DNA of 64,000 nt from contig CADCXD010000009.1 in the NCBI GenBank assembly GCA_902806575.1, positions 1,364,001 to 1,428,000 on the forward strand. Direction: 5' to 3'. Position numbers and translations under genes: made by a program. Positions within the stretch are counted from its first letter, which is position 1, and every line of letters starts with the position of its first letter. The notes beneath the pieces are model-generated. The model did no database searches. It was not told where the DNA came from and saw only the letters and a list, made by a program, of their open reading frames with translations. Below, one piece after another: positions 33,401-46,285 of this stretch. Origin of the DNA: Jackrogersella multiformis. Its lineage: Eukaryota; Ascomycota; Sordariomycetes; Xylariales; Hypoxylaceae.

Positions 33401-36400
33401 TAGGAGTAGCCAAGACTCGATTTCTAATTTCCTGTCCACTAAGCGGCAGCACGTCTGGATAGCAATTGTCATCCAATCTTGCAAGTTGCAACTGGTTGCG
33501 TAGCGTTACTTGTCCTACAAGTTCCAATCTATCAACTCTCTAATTACTACCTACCTACTACCTATTCCAGTATGCTAACAATAGCAACCTTCACTTGGTG
33601 CTTAAAGTTATGCACCAGCTCGAAACATGCTTCAGTTGCAGATAACAACAGGCATCTGAAATTCCATTTTCCATTACTGATGCTGTTACATTCGTAACAA
33701 GGTCGGCTCGGTCAAAAGCGGCAATCCGCCAAATATTCTACAGGGCTGCTCTCCCAACTTTCCCTTTAATGGTAGTAGGCTCGATAGAGCGTTGCATTCC
33801 CCCCCACGCAACCAAGGCTGACTATTGGGTCGCTTGAGCTCGGCTGCTTCTGCAGTCGTCCCAGAAAAGCAAACTCGTGCAGCTTTGTTACGCGCGGTAC
33901 CTTCTACGTAATAACGAATCGGGAGCCCCTATGATCAGAATTCTCTCCTCTCGTGACCTAAGCATTGCATTTCCTCCTGCATTAGCTGCTGTCAATTTGG
34001 TTCCAACACGGTTCCAACGCTATCCAAGTACACAATCTGGTTGAAATGTAGCAGCCCGTCTTGGCTTCGTTGCTAGGTGTTTTTTTTTTTATGAATTCCT
34101 GAGCAGGTTGATTTATTCATTTTGCTCTGCGCACCGAGGTAAATATTGAAATATATTAGATGCCTTAGTAGCCAAGAGGATCATAGTGCTAGGCTGTGCT
34201 AGTCAGTGTAATTTGTGAGAGCCTAGTGTATGGCAATTATCACGCTTGGCGAAGCAGTCAGCCTTCTGAGGCTCTTGGCTGGGTACAAAGCCGGCAAGTT
34301 TTCTCTATCAACGCTACTAGAATCATTTATCCTTTGCTGACTACCGAAATCAATGTTGCAGAGGATTGTATAAGCGAGCTCCAGACCTGGCGTTGTCATC
34401 ATCCCGTATTCCCATTGAAAGGGCCTCATTACCTTGATACCCGTAGCTACAATACTTCCAGGTTGCGGGATTTATTTCCATGCTCTCGACCACATAACGA
34501 CATGGTTACCCATGGGGTATGTCTCGGGGGGAAAAGAACCAACGGTGAAGCTCCCTGGGCAGGCAATTAGCACCGTCTAACTAGGATTCCGCCGATGACA
34601 TTTAAATGATGACAGTCATGAAACCGCAACCAACGCAGTCGTTACGATTGTAATAGGGCGAGCTGTGGTTTCTGACTGGCCGCCTTTTTTTATTGGGAGC
34701 CCCGAGACATTACGCCTCGCCCCATCCTTTAAGAAATGTTGGCCGGCCTGCCGTAGCCGACAAGCTTCAAGAAACTAATGTCGAAGTGGCGGTGAATAAG
34801 CTTTTTAGACGATGAGCCATCTCAGCCAGCTGGTAGAACCGGTGAGTTTTAGGTGTCAACAAGCTTATTGGCATGCCCGAAGCTCGTCCACAAGGAACGC
34901 ATGCCGCGTGAAAATCACCTCAGCCTGCAGGAATCGCAACGGCGGCCATCGAGCCACCGACGGTAAGCAAATAATCCAACCCAACATCATTGGGAACAGG
35001 ACCTCTTGTCTCCAGGTTTTCCCCACGTCAGCGAGCGACCCTTGTTGTTTCTCTGCTCACCGTCGTGTGCCGTCTTACCTTCTTCGGGGTCAAGGGGAGC
35101 CCCCAGTTAATCGCTACGACGAAGCTTGTTTCTGATTATGAAAGTCGGCTTGCGAAATTTCCTTCGTAGCCCTCCCTGCCTGCCTGCCTGCCTCCTTTAC
35201 ACACCACGGCACGGACCCCAGGCCATTGAGGATATTCATAGCGAGCCAAGACGGGTACTAGTGCGCGACAATTACATCCCTGCTACCGCTTCATCCCGTT
35301 TTGTCAACATTCTGGACAAACATGGGGACGTGGCAAGTCTAACATAATAGGTATCTTCAACACCTTTGTACGGAAACTCTACGCATGCAGCCACTCTGAT
35401 AAGTCTCCCGCGTGAGAGACCATGCGCTTTATGCTTGCTTTTTACCCACGCGCCACACAATATCTGTTTCCGCTAAGACGGCCAAGTAGAAGAGAGAAAA
35501 TTACCTCATGTCGCCAGTTCTAGAACGTGTCCCCAAAGTATGTCTCTACACCGTATAGGATGGCAGGGTTATTAACCATCGTTCCAAAAAGCTCCAGGTA
35601 AGTGCCGTATATACTAACCGTCCAAAACGTGTCGGGGCATCTCGTATCTACGATGTCTTCAAGGATAGCAGCAGCGGCGGTGGCTACCTGGAGGATTGCT
35701 AATAAAAGCCCAGCGTGTCTTGCTATTGCTAGCTGACGTGACCCCCTAAGTTCCACTGCCGTCCCTGCCAAGTCGATTGTGCGCAGATCAAATCTCTTGG
35801 TATCAGGGCCAAAACTTCAAGGGACTGGCTACACGTCGGTCCGACAGTACTTGGCACCTCTCAGGGACGAGAGATCGTGTCCTTGGCACCGCCTCCGAAG
35901 GCAAAACAACCCAGCCAAGCGCTGCCTTAGATTCCTTTCCTTTTATAAGAGGACACCACCCAACATCGCCCGCTGTGGCTCCGGTCCCGCGCGGAGATTC
36001 ACTGCACCGGGCGAAGGTGGCTTCGGTCGTTCTGGGAGCCGGAATGCAGAGGCATATTGCCTACTTAAATTTAACTACCTTCCGATAAGTGCGCGCCTTG
36101 CAGATCAGGAAGGATCCGGGGGTGTGCGACGATGCTGCACGTCAGCTGGAGGGGACCTCTGCAGTGTTGCAAAACATGTATGTGCGTCCTGACAGGCGAG
36201 CTTCCGTAGCACGTCTCGCCCGACATTCGCCAGTTTATTCGCAAGCGGTGGCAGCCCCGTCGAGACAGATGCGTTTCCTGCCAAGGATGCGTACAACGTG
36301 CCTCGAGGCCAAAAGGGGACGTTTATGTATCGCATACTGGATCACGCATCTTCTCGATCGAGGCCCTCATAACCCGCTAGCATCAAGTAACTTAGTGTTC

Positions 36401-39227
36401 ACGAAATGACGACTCGAGGAATGCTGCCAAGCTTCATACCGGCTCCTATGGCTAGGTGACGTGTCACCCGTGTCCACTCGTGGGGATATGAAGTCTTGAA
36501 TGCACCCTGCTCTCGACTGTATCTCATCATTACGCGAATGCAATCGCGATTCGTCAATACTAACCTCAAAAAAGGGAGTCTGGTAGTATCGTCATTAACC
36601 CTCCAGCTTGGCGCATATTAGTACTGTGTATTTGTGGTAGTACCGTCGTTACGGAAGACAAATGCTGACGGGGCACTTAATATCGCTGACGACTGAGCCA
36701 AGAGTTAGCTTACATACTCGTCAGGCACAGGCTCTTATACATATCGGAGTACGGTACAACATGATGCTCATCTCCGGGCCCATACGGAGTTTTCGGCTAT
36801 ACCGATGCACTCGGAAGAGCAGTTGGCTTCTGGGGGATCACATAATTCTGCAGGCCTAGACCTATCTATAATAATAGCAATCTAGATTCCCACAACCGAG
36901 GAAGCAACAAGACCGTTACGGTACTCACATGTCGAGGCGTGACGTTGCATCATTAGGTAGCTCTACCGTTGAGTTTTGCTGTTTAGATGGCGCAGTCGAT
37001 ATGATATACCCAACCCACGAACCTAGCCTGTATTCTGGTTCAGAATTGGTTAATAGAGTACGGGGTGCAACATCCGATCGTACATTCACAAGACTACTAC
37101 GATCCGATCTGTTGATGCTGCGACTTAAGTTGACACAGAGGCTTATATCTCGTCAGTTCTCATATCGCACACGGCGTATTTGGCCGCACATTGTCTTCGA
37201 TTCAACATGTGGAGTTAATGAAACCTGGGGCGAAGTCAAGCAACAAGCCAGTGTCATCACACGCTTCATGGGCGAATCAATCGGCAAATCAAGCCGCCAA
37301 GATTTACACGCAGCCCATCTTGACGTAGGCGGTAAATCAAAAGGGACGTAATAGCCATTCATAGGCTCTTCCTGATTCCTTCCAAAGAATCCTCGGTTCT
37401 TTAGGCTATAGCTGACCCAGACTTTGTGATACTGAACTACGAAACACTACACATGTCTCATGCAAGCAGGACAGCCAGCTTTGTTTCCCTGAGAAATTTT
37501 AACTGCCGATATCTCCGTTCTCGTCTTAGATCTAATAGAATAGTTTAACCTCTTTACTTTAGAGAATACCTGGGCGACCATCCCCCGAACTATGCCCTAT
37601 GGTGAAGTATATTTTCTTGCACCCGAAACCTACCTCTATAATAGGTATTTTGAGTCCTCGACTTTAAGATCTATCACGTTATTAATATGTTGATATGCGC
37701 CTATGCTCATAGCAGGGTGCCCTAGCATGAAGTACAAGAAACAGACGGCGATAGGGCTAGTTTCCACTGAAGCGAGCATATTTCATGGTTCCTTGACTCG
37801 CCAACATTTATATTACCATAAGCAGCCAAATAGCGAAGCTGCCTCACGGGCTTCATTTCGGCCCCGAGCCAGTAGCTTCAAGGAGCACCGTTTGCTGAAC
37901 TGAAGGGTGTCTACGCCTCTGGTCTGCGTTATTAAAACCAATAGAACGTCATTAAGTTTATATTGGAAACTTCGTATCAACACACATATTTCATCGACTC
38001 ACGTATTAGTAACACTCCTCCTTATGATCTTTTCCGTGAAGTCCCGACGCTTATGCTGCCGCGAGACATTTTACGACAGAGAGCTGACTACTACTACTAA
38101 ATGTGAAGCAGCAACGTCCTATGGAATACCTTCGCTTAAATAGGGCTTTCACTTTGCATATCTGCAGTACATCGTTTAAGCATCGACATGAAACGAAAAG
38201 ACCACGCCATTCGAGTACCTGTTTCGATTCTTGAAGCCAAGGCGGCTGAGATAGAATATCACCACAATTCACAGGGACAGCGTCGTATCATTCAGCCAGT
38301 CGGATAGATAGCCCCCCTTTTTACATTCGAAACCAGCCCCGGTGAGATTCGTATTTTCACCGTCGGATAACAGTTTATTTGTTTGGCTGGCTGAGTTCAA
38401 TAATCGCTGCCAGTAAGCTTACCTGCGTGGTGTGCATTCAGTTGGGTTGGAAGGTTTACACCAACGGATTCCGCTCGAGGGGACGGGGAAGTCTCCTAAC
38501 GTGCCTTAGTTGATTCAGAGTTGAGCATATTGATCGGGAAGGACGGTCAATAGTTCGTTCTAGTGGACACGCCCGTGGCTTGAGAGGCCACCCCCTTTTT
38601 CCCTATCCTTAAATGCCATATACCCTTTGTAACTCTATTTACTTACGAGGCTGACTGAGTCAAGATTATAGGTAGATATAATGGAAAATTCTTGAAAGTC
38701 ATAGAAGATAATGACAAAGGCCAAATGTATACGAAATTTAGATCATCTAGTTTCGACACGATTTCTCGTGCATATGGCTTCTACCCACCTGGTAGCATAT
38801 AAGCACAAGGGAAATATGCACGAACGAAACAATGTGGGCAGAATTTTAGAAACAATCATAGCTTTATTTCTTTTACTCTCAATGGAGTCTGTAGTCTTAT
38901 TGTCGCTTCCCGACTGATATCCTTCCTGTTTGGTAGTGTGCTCTATAGGATAGACGTAGCCGATGATGCCGGTTTCATCTAGAGACTTCTGTCTTTCTTA
39001 GGTAGTATCCGCTTAGTAAGAGAGGATCTGGGAAATCTAGAATACCTTGCTTCGTACTTCTTCCTTTCTCATTTATCCTGGTAGTAACCATAAGTCTTTG
39101 CTTGTCGAGTGTGCTGGTGATCGATTTGGTTGTAGGGCTTTGTGGGTGTCATGACATCGAGCCCCTAATTTCCGTAATTGAGGTTCTCAATGACAACCTT
39201 ATGTCCTCCTGTTCTCCTGTCCTTTCA

Positions 39228-39539
39228 TCACCCCTCCTCACCTGAGCTCTTAGGCTCCTCCCACGAACTGGCATCGCTGGTGCCCGAGTCGAACGAGTTC
39301 TGCCTTCCTTGCATCAGTGAAGGGACGTTCATTGCCTCTTCCATCTCACTATTCCTCTCACTGTTTTGTATATTCCTAGTTCGTGGTGGCGTGAAGAGTA
39401 TGGGGCACTGTTGACAACGGGGAAGCCCACGATGTGGACAATCCGGCCTGTCCGGATTTGAGCAGAAGCTACCGCTACTTCGGTATTGGCAATGGCAACA
39501 TAAGAAGCCGATGGGTTGGTGAAATTGTGTGGTAGACAT
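39228..39539 (-). CDS. Small Cys-rich hypothetical protein in the gene desert
   Basis: 103-codon ORF starting MSTTQFHQP. Function unknown. The first half contains a compact set of Cys and His (LCCHC, then FC, DCPH, RCQQC over about 35 residues), a spacing that could hold one or two zinc ions. The second half is polar and acidic, rich in Ser, Glu and Asn, ending SSGEEG. No signal peptide and no intron needed. In-frame ATGs lie further upstream (frame open to 39653), but this start gives a compact protein beginning just before the Cys cluster. It is the only ORF in 18 kb with protein-like composition. It could be a lineage-specific gene or chance; expression is unknown. Confidence 0.4.
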   Translation of the reverse strand: MSTTQFHQPIGFLCCHCQYRSSGSFCSNPDRPDCPHRGLPRCQQCPILFTPPRTRNIQNSERNSEMEEAMNVPSLMQGRQNSFDSGTSDASSWEEPKSSGEEG

Positions 39540-42500
39540 AGCAATGTCTTTACTAGGGATGAAACCCCTTACCATATGGCGCATAGCACTGTAGCTTGCT
39601 ATGATGGGGAAGAGACCTATCCTGGAATCTAGAAGGGCTGATTCGGGGAGCAAAGTGTGGTTTTCTCAACTTATGTCCTTTTCACGATTGAAGAACTTTC
39701 TTGGTAGGCTTAATAGGTATTCGGATAGGCAGGTAGGTGTCATACAATACCTAGAGGTCTTTATTCGTAAATTGGTACTTTGAGAAGGTCACACGATATA
39801 TGGCTAACTTATAAGGTAAACAATTACATATGACACCTTAAGCTTTATATACCGTTATTTTACATGTGGCAATCTGGGTCAGAAAACTTCTTGATGCAAA
39901 GCCCCTTCACGTCAAGAAAATTTTCTTTTACTCTCTAAAAACCCCGTGTTCTTCTCGTAGATATAGGTAGAATCACTCAGTACTTGTCTTAGATATAATG
40001 ACAACTCACTAGACCGAGTGGCAAAGGACACTCTCAGAGTGCCAGACAAACTCTGGCCAGTTTACTAACACTCATTATTAGCTCGATTCGGTAGAGGACA
40101 ACTAAGCTTCACGTCTTATCAAGGTTTATAGATGAGAAGGTAGACTAGTAATTACTCTGTCAACAATAGCAGAAGTTGGTAGTGCGTCCAGCTGATCTTC
40201 CTCTTCTATAGTCCTTTATTTCCCTGGTCATCTAGGTATCTTTCGATACTATAGCTTGTGACTTTCTTCGGAAGGCTCGTCTATCATCTATGATCCTTTT
40301 CATTAGTATTGGTTGGATCAAAGGTTCTATATGTCGACTGGTAGGAATACTAGCTGTGCGAACTAAACAATAGAGTGTTAAGTGTGAATAGATCTAGGTT
40401 CGTATTGGAGATGATCTTCTTTTCTCACCACCCCACACCCTTCTATTGAAAATTCACCAATAAATCTGTATATAAAGAAAATTTAAAGTAGGATCAAGCT
40501 TAACCTCAAGCTTGTATTATATTCTAAGAGCCTAGCTTCCTTAGCAATGACTTTCACATTGTAGAGGACAATCTCCTATTATATGAAATAAGAACTTCAC
40601 GAGCTGAAGGAATATAATGGCCCCTCTCTGTCGTAGATGCCTAGTTCGTCTCGAACTAATGTACGATAGGAGAAGCATTCGGGCTCTCTCATTATTCTAG
40701 AACCAACTAGAAGCTTTTAGACGGGCTTAGTCTACACTTCTGTACTAAGTTATTATAGTAAAAACCGAATGCCATCGTTCTTTCACGAATCACCATGTCT
40801 CGCTGAGACCAGTTGGACCGAATGGGTTCGTGATGAGAGCCTAAGACCATCGGATTTCTAACAAACTCGAAACTACGAGGTCGTTCGAATATAGCTATTC
40901 ATATACACATCTTGAGGAAGGTAGATCTTTAGTACCGATGTCGAAAAGGGATGGTATACGAATCTTTGAGTTTGAAGCTGGAAAGGGGGAATTATCGCAA
41001 ATACATAGTAACATCCGAGGACTTCAAGTTATGAGTATAACCCAAAAGAACATCGCGGTATTCCAACTATAGAGCCTGAAGAGTCCCTCGGAAATGAATA
41101 TAATGTCTGTGCTGGGTGTTTGAGATTGTAATTCTTCGATAAGGCCTTTAGCAACTGGTGCGAGGCATACATGGAGGATGAAACTCGTATCATATCGAGT
41201 CTCTTGCTTCCTCTCCGCCCAATACCGCCTGACGATGGTTAACCGTGATGTGTTGTTACATACATAGAGAGGCACGTGATGTACATCAAATTGCTGCTCA
41301 TATGGATATATATGAGGGATGGAATATACATGTGTAGGTACCGGTACCTGGGTAGATATGTAAACCTTGGACTCAATAATTTCAAGTTCTAAACACGCTG
41401 CACCGAATTTAGTGTAGCGAGGGTTATTCTCAGGGGGAAAGGAGAAAAGTTTTCGACATTGAGCCCTAACAATTGGTGTAGGCCACCACTAAAACCCTGT
41501 CTCATTCTCGTGGAACATTTTTCATAACTCGCTAAGTATGCCTGATGACGTTGCCTTTCAAATACATAATCCTGATAGACGATATCGTCGACGGGACTTC
41601 CCGCCTGAGGCCGTAGACTAAAGATCGGGCCGACCGGAAGCTATACCCTAAGAAGTTGATAACGGGGCCGGGCCACCGGTGGTCTTACAGGCTAACTATG
41701 TAGCTACAGTCTCTATACTTATCGTGTTGGACCTATGATTCCGAGGAAGAGCCGCTTCTTATACACCTCATATAGCCTCTGATCTGGAATTTTAGCTACC
41801 GCTGCACGTGTTGTTGTGGTGAGACACTACAAGCCTAAGTGCGGGAAGACGCGCGTGCAAGCCTAGAGGGAAAATCCGCTCGTACGTAGGTAGTACATCT
41901 CCTTTTCGACCGCTCCTCAAGATTCATGGCTTTCGTTGCTAGCGAGACTCGATAAGTTGGATGGTAATTTCGAAAATATTTGAGATGGCTGGAACTCGTT
42001 CAATAGTTTGTTTACTACTAGTGTAGGTATCCAAGGTGCCATTCAAGTGGGTACACTGCTGGCCAGAGCTTGTTGCGGTGAGAGCCGCAAGACGTCTACA
42101 CTAGCTATTTAGTTCCACCATGTCATAATGGTGACGTGTACGGACCTTTGGCTGCAGTGTTATCAGACTGGGTGTCGATATTCTGGACCAATACTAGTCG
42201 CCAACGAAAGGAGGACATCCATGGCGAATACACTAGCTGTGGCTGGCTGGTTGGCTGGATAACTTCGTGGCATTGATCAGATTAAGTTCTGACTCTCAGA
42301 CATGTTTCGAAAAGAAAAGAAAAAGCTGCTTGTGTTGCTTCAAAATGAAAAGAATTTGCCAAGCCGCCGCAATTATGGATCCTCAAACAATAGCAATCGT
42401 GGGCAAGCATCGTCTTGTCCATTTAGAAAGCTGCCGATGCCGGCAAGCTCCAGTGCAAACGTACTAACCTAACCCTCTCCACACTTGAGGCCCTTGGGCC

Positions 42501-45500
42501 CCGACAACTCGGCAATCTAAAGAATTGGGCTCCATCCCGTAATCCGTACCAGGTGCTAATATATCCCTCGCTTCAGTATTAATGGTCTCGCTTCGAATCC
42601 AGGTTGCGGTTACCTACTTTTAGGCGGTGTGCTTTGGATATAATGTATGCAAACAGCTAAATGACCGATATCTTGATAGATAAACAGTCTTTTAGATGGC
42701 CTATTTCTGTGATGAAGACCCTCGATCAAAGTCGCAGTTAGTGGTGAAATTTTTCGGTGAATGACTCGGGCGCTCAGGATGCTGCTGTTTTGTTAGGTTG
42801 TATCTTGCTAAGCCTTTTTCGAAGTTTGGTCTAGGTGTAAGTAATAGCTGTGCTGAATATTCGGAACTCGTTTGCCTACATTATTGTTAGCTCGTGGCGA
42901 TGCGGATCACCAGAGTCTAATACTATATTATATATTAGCTGGTCTAGAATCGAAGAAGCACATAACAGAGAGGACGAACACGAGTCAATATGTACATAAG
43001 CTTGCAGGTTGCGATACTGGGTATTGACTAGCTCACATATTTACCTAGGTAGGTATGGTACAGTATCATTATAGGAATCGAGACAAATCAGTATTTCTCG
43101 TGATTACTTAAGAGTGGAAATTTAGGGCCTAACCTTCTCAGCCTTACGGTCATAGGTAGAATCTATAACGGGTGGAGAAAACTCTCAGAATAAAAGGAAT
43201 AAAAACCAAAAAGAACTAACAGGTAGCCAAAGACGGAAAAATACCGTCGTTCAAAAGTAGTAAAATAACACTTTTTAAGAATGGCATCCATCTGGTATCT
43301 GGTATCTGCTAGGATACAGATTGATAATTCCTGTAATCGGTCTGAGATGTCGTTGGAGAATGAGTTCGAATGTCTCATAACTATGGAGAAGAGTGCGATC
43401 TAAAGACCCTGCAGATGATATGCCTGTGAGAGCTGGTATCGACTTGATCAGCAGGGTCTCGAAGCCGTGAACCCCCATGAAGAGACACTCACATGGTCAG
43501 TTTCCGAGCGGGGTTCTTGTGATATTTATCACATTTGAGCAAAACAATGGTCACGATAAAGCTCACGGGCTCGATATGTGGGCGAAGTCGGAAACGCCGT
43601 AGACGAATATTCCGAGCTCGACTGGAAACTAATGAAATGAATACTACCTAGGTACGTATGTATTTAGGAATTGGAGCTATTCGTGGGGAAATGGAGGGGG
43701 TCTGGGGGTTTTACGACCAAATATGGAAAGTCGTATTGAGGACTACCACCAGGGTCCTAATAAGGTCCTCATAGGACCCTTTGAACATGGTACCTGAGAA
43801 ATATAAATTGATGGCAATCAAATTCGGTTAGGAGCAGACGCCTCCGGGCACCCAGTAGGATGTCAATTTGATATGAATAGTCAGAAAGGGAAAATCATCA
43901 GCACACGACGGCACTAACGAGCGGGCGGGAGGCCCGGCAAAGTAGAAACATGCTGATGATGAACGGCAGGGAGGAAATAAGTGTGGGGTCGAGAAAGGAG
44001 GGCAGGGGGGGTTTGAAAAGGGGGAGGGGGTAAGAAGCTGAAAAGCATGTCAGCTAGGAATTCCGCGGTGTTCTGCGAGTAAGACACCGACGTTGGGAAA
44101 GCTCTGATTCGCTGGCGAGTTGAAGTCGTTTCGCATCTTGGAGTTTCTATTCGAAGCTCCAACGGGCCGTCCCCCTTGTAGCTAGGCTAATTACCTACCT
44201 AACCTAGCCCTAGGTACCTAGGTAGGTATTCATTGGCACGTCAAGGCCGACCGTTGGCTGGTTTATCATGACAATTGGGCCGCGCTGGCGAAGGTCGATT
44301 GGGCAGAGCAATGCCCACAGTATAATAGATATACAATGCGCCGCCATACGCCGTCATATTCGGTATTCGGTCATAGATAATAGTCCTTCCACCGGTGGCT
44401 AGCTGAATACCAATGACGTGGGAAGTACAAATGGTAGGCAGTTAGGTAGAAACAGAAATAGAAGGGGGGAAAAGTAAGACGCGAACTGTTAGTCAGATAT
44501 TGAAACACAGCATACTAGGTATTCTCATGAAGGAGGGTATCAGGGCTGTGAGGATGTTGATACTCTCAGGTGGTGTACGTAGCGTACCTAGGTAATAGTG
44601 TAATAGTCAGATTGGGGATTGAAATTCCCGCAGCTACTCATACATACCTAGTAGTGTATTGTAAGTAGTCTCATACATAGTGGTGTAGTGTCTCTGTCTC
44701 ATACATACCTACCTATAGGTAGGTAGTAATTAATACCGTAGGTAGTGTAGAGATGGGGCCGTGGATATTTACCAGATATTCGAAAAGTTTGTAAGTTATG
44801 TACTATGTAAGTCATATTTACATGTACCGCTGGATAAGTCGGGTTGTGATAAGATGAAGATGCGGCAGAGGGAAATTTACATTTGAAGTATCCATGGATA
44901 ACTAACATATGAATAGAAGATCTGGATGAGATTGCAATTATGGAAATTTATGAGGGCCTCAGGACTGGGTAGGGAAGATACTTAGGTACCTCCTAAGGGT
45001 GGATGCGACACTAAGTGGACAGGCTAGACTCCATCTAGATTGATATGTGGAGGACAGCAAGGACAGCAAGGACGTGGCAGTGTCCTATTTAGTGAAGTAC
45101 TTATGTACCCATTTAAGTCAAAAGAAAGACCTATCAAAAGCAAAGAAAGGGTTCTAAAGCAGGAACAGGTACGTACCTACTGTACCTATCGGAGGGAAAG
45201 AAGCTTGGGAGGCCCCTGTCGTACCCGCATTAAATTGATTCATCTTCTTCATCTTCCAAATCCATCTAGGTACCTAAGGTACTATGTACTATCGTCGACC
45301 CTACATATCCTAAGTAGTGCGCTATTCCTGCCTTACCATGTATATCCCTGCAAGTAGTCCGTCCTTCTTACGCCCCATCCGCTTTTACCTTTTTGACAAT
45401 ACATACTTTTTTTATTTTTTAACAATACCAATATACACTCTGACTTACACTCTTCCAAGCTTCTGAGTACACTCTTTCTCGGAAGTCCACACAACTACTA

Positions 45501-46285
45501 TTGTTTTTTGTAAATGCAAATACCAAATACCAAATATTATGTGAAAAAACTCAACTCGAGCAGCAGGACAACATTGTGAAAATGAGCTAGACTCCGATCG
45601 TAATACCATACCTACGTACCTTACCTATCTATCATCGCCGTACCTAACGACCTATCGCATCCGTTGTACACGTAGACGCGGACCTCACTTACAACCTCGG
45701 CATCTAACTATCAACCTTACAACCTTACAACCCGACTGCGAACCGTACCACCCCGTAACGAGCCTGTTAAGACTTCACTAACTTTAAAGGACTCGAGAAG
45801 ACGAATCAAAGCTCCTGCTAAGGATATTATAGATTGCACCGGGAGTGTCCGTATGATACAAACGAGCAATAACTCGAGAACTGCCAGGTGGTCGCACGTT
45901 ACAGGTTCCCCGATTCACTGATTCACTGATTCTACTTCCACTTGCACCGGGTGAATCATACCTACCTCTTTCCCTGCTCTCCGTCGACTCGGTACGGTAC
46001 GGTTGAGTTTGTGCCTAGCCATTATTCAATAGTCCAGAGCGTTGCGCTGCGTTGCTGGTTGCCGATGAATGAAAGGCTCGATGCTGGTTCATTCACACAG
46101 ATTCACATCCACGTCGAAACCGTTTGCTGCTAGGCTCTTGGAAACCTCGCTACGATTTGGGCAAATATAGATCTAGAGATCGTGATCGCCCAATCAACGT
46201 TCTGCGATACGCAACCTCCACACCTCAACGACATATTCATCCCTCTCCGGCTTCCTCGACGACTCGTTCGCAACTATCTTTAACC
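39540..46285. other. Gene desert, right part (6.7 kb), and promoter of the coiled-coil gene
   Basis: AT-rich; no gene seen. TACCTAGGTA reappears at 43042, 43645, 44215 and 44585. A 63-codon upstream ORF (45942-46133) precedes the next gene and overlaps the 5' extension of its frame. Confidence 0.5.
43042..43051. repeat. TACCTAGGTA palindrome, first copy after the 11.7-kb gap
   Basis: Exact copy followed by GGTA. Exact copies resume here and at 43645-43654, 44215-44224 and 44585-44594 after none since 31280. Confidence 0.85.

Larger units (their letters stand above)
28160..39227. other. Gene desert, left part (11 kb), including the kinase upstream region
   Basis: No recognisable gene. Up to 31.3 kb it is rich in TACCTAGGTA copies (28450, 28458, 29621, 30399, 30458, 31271) and simple repeats (GGT run 29218-29247, AAT run about 31771-31788). 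From 31.3 kb on the palindrome is absent, and the sequence holds many stop-interrupted ORFs under 140 codons, a small GC-rich island (32475-32670) and a CCTG run (about 35174-35193). It may be eroded ancient transposon or gene sequence, but no domain can be read. Confidence 0.5.

Noticed and set aside
34081..34091. T-run as a possible retroposon tail
   Set aside because: An isolated short homopolymer with no target-site duplication or RNA-gene-like body beside it.
35520..35771. Minus-strand ORF with a hydrophobic LLLAILQVATAAAAI stretch resembling a signal peptide
   Set aside because: No ATG upstream of the hydrophobic stretch, a stop soon after, and no splice sites that extend it. Could be a relic but is not supportable as a gene.
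40500..41280. Interrupted ORFs suspected to be an old retrotransposon pol gene
   Set aside because: I could not read integrase or reverse-transcriptase motifs in any frame, and no terminal repeats were seen.
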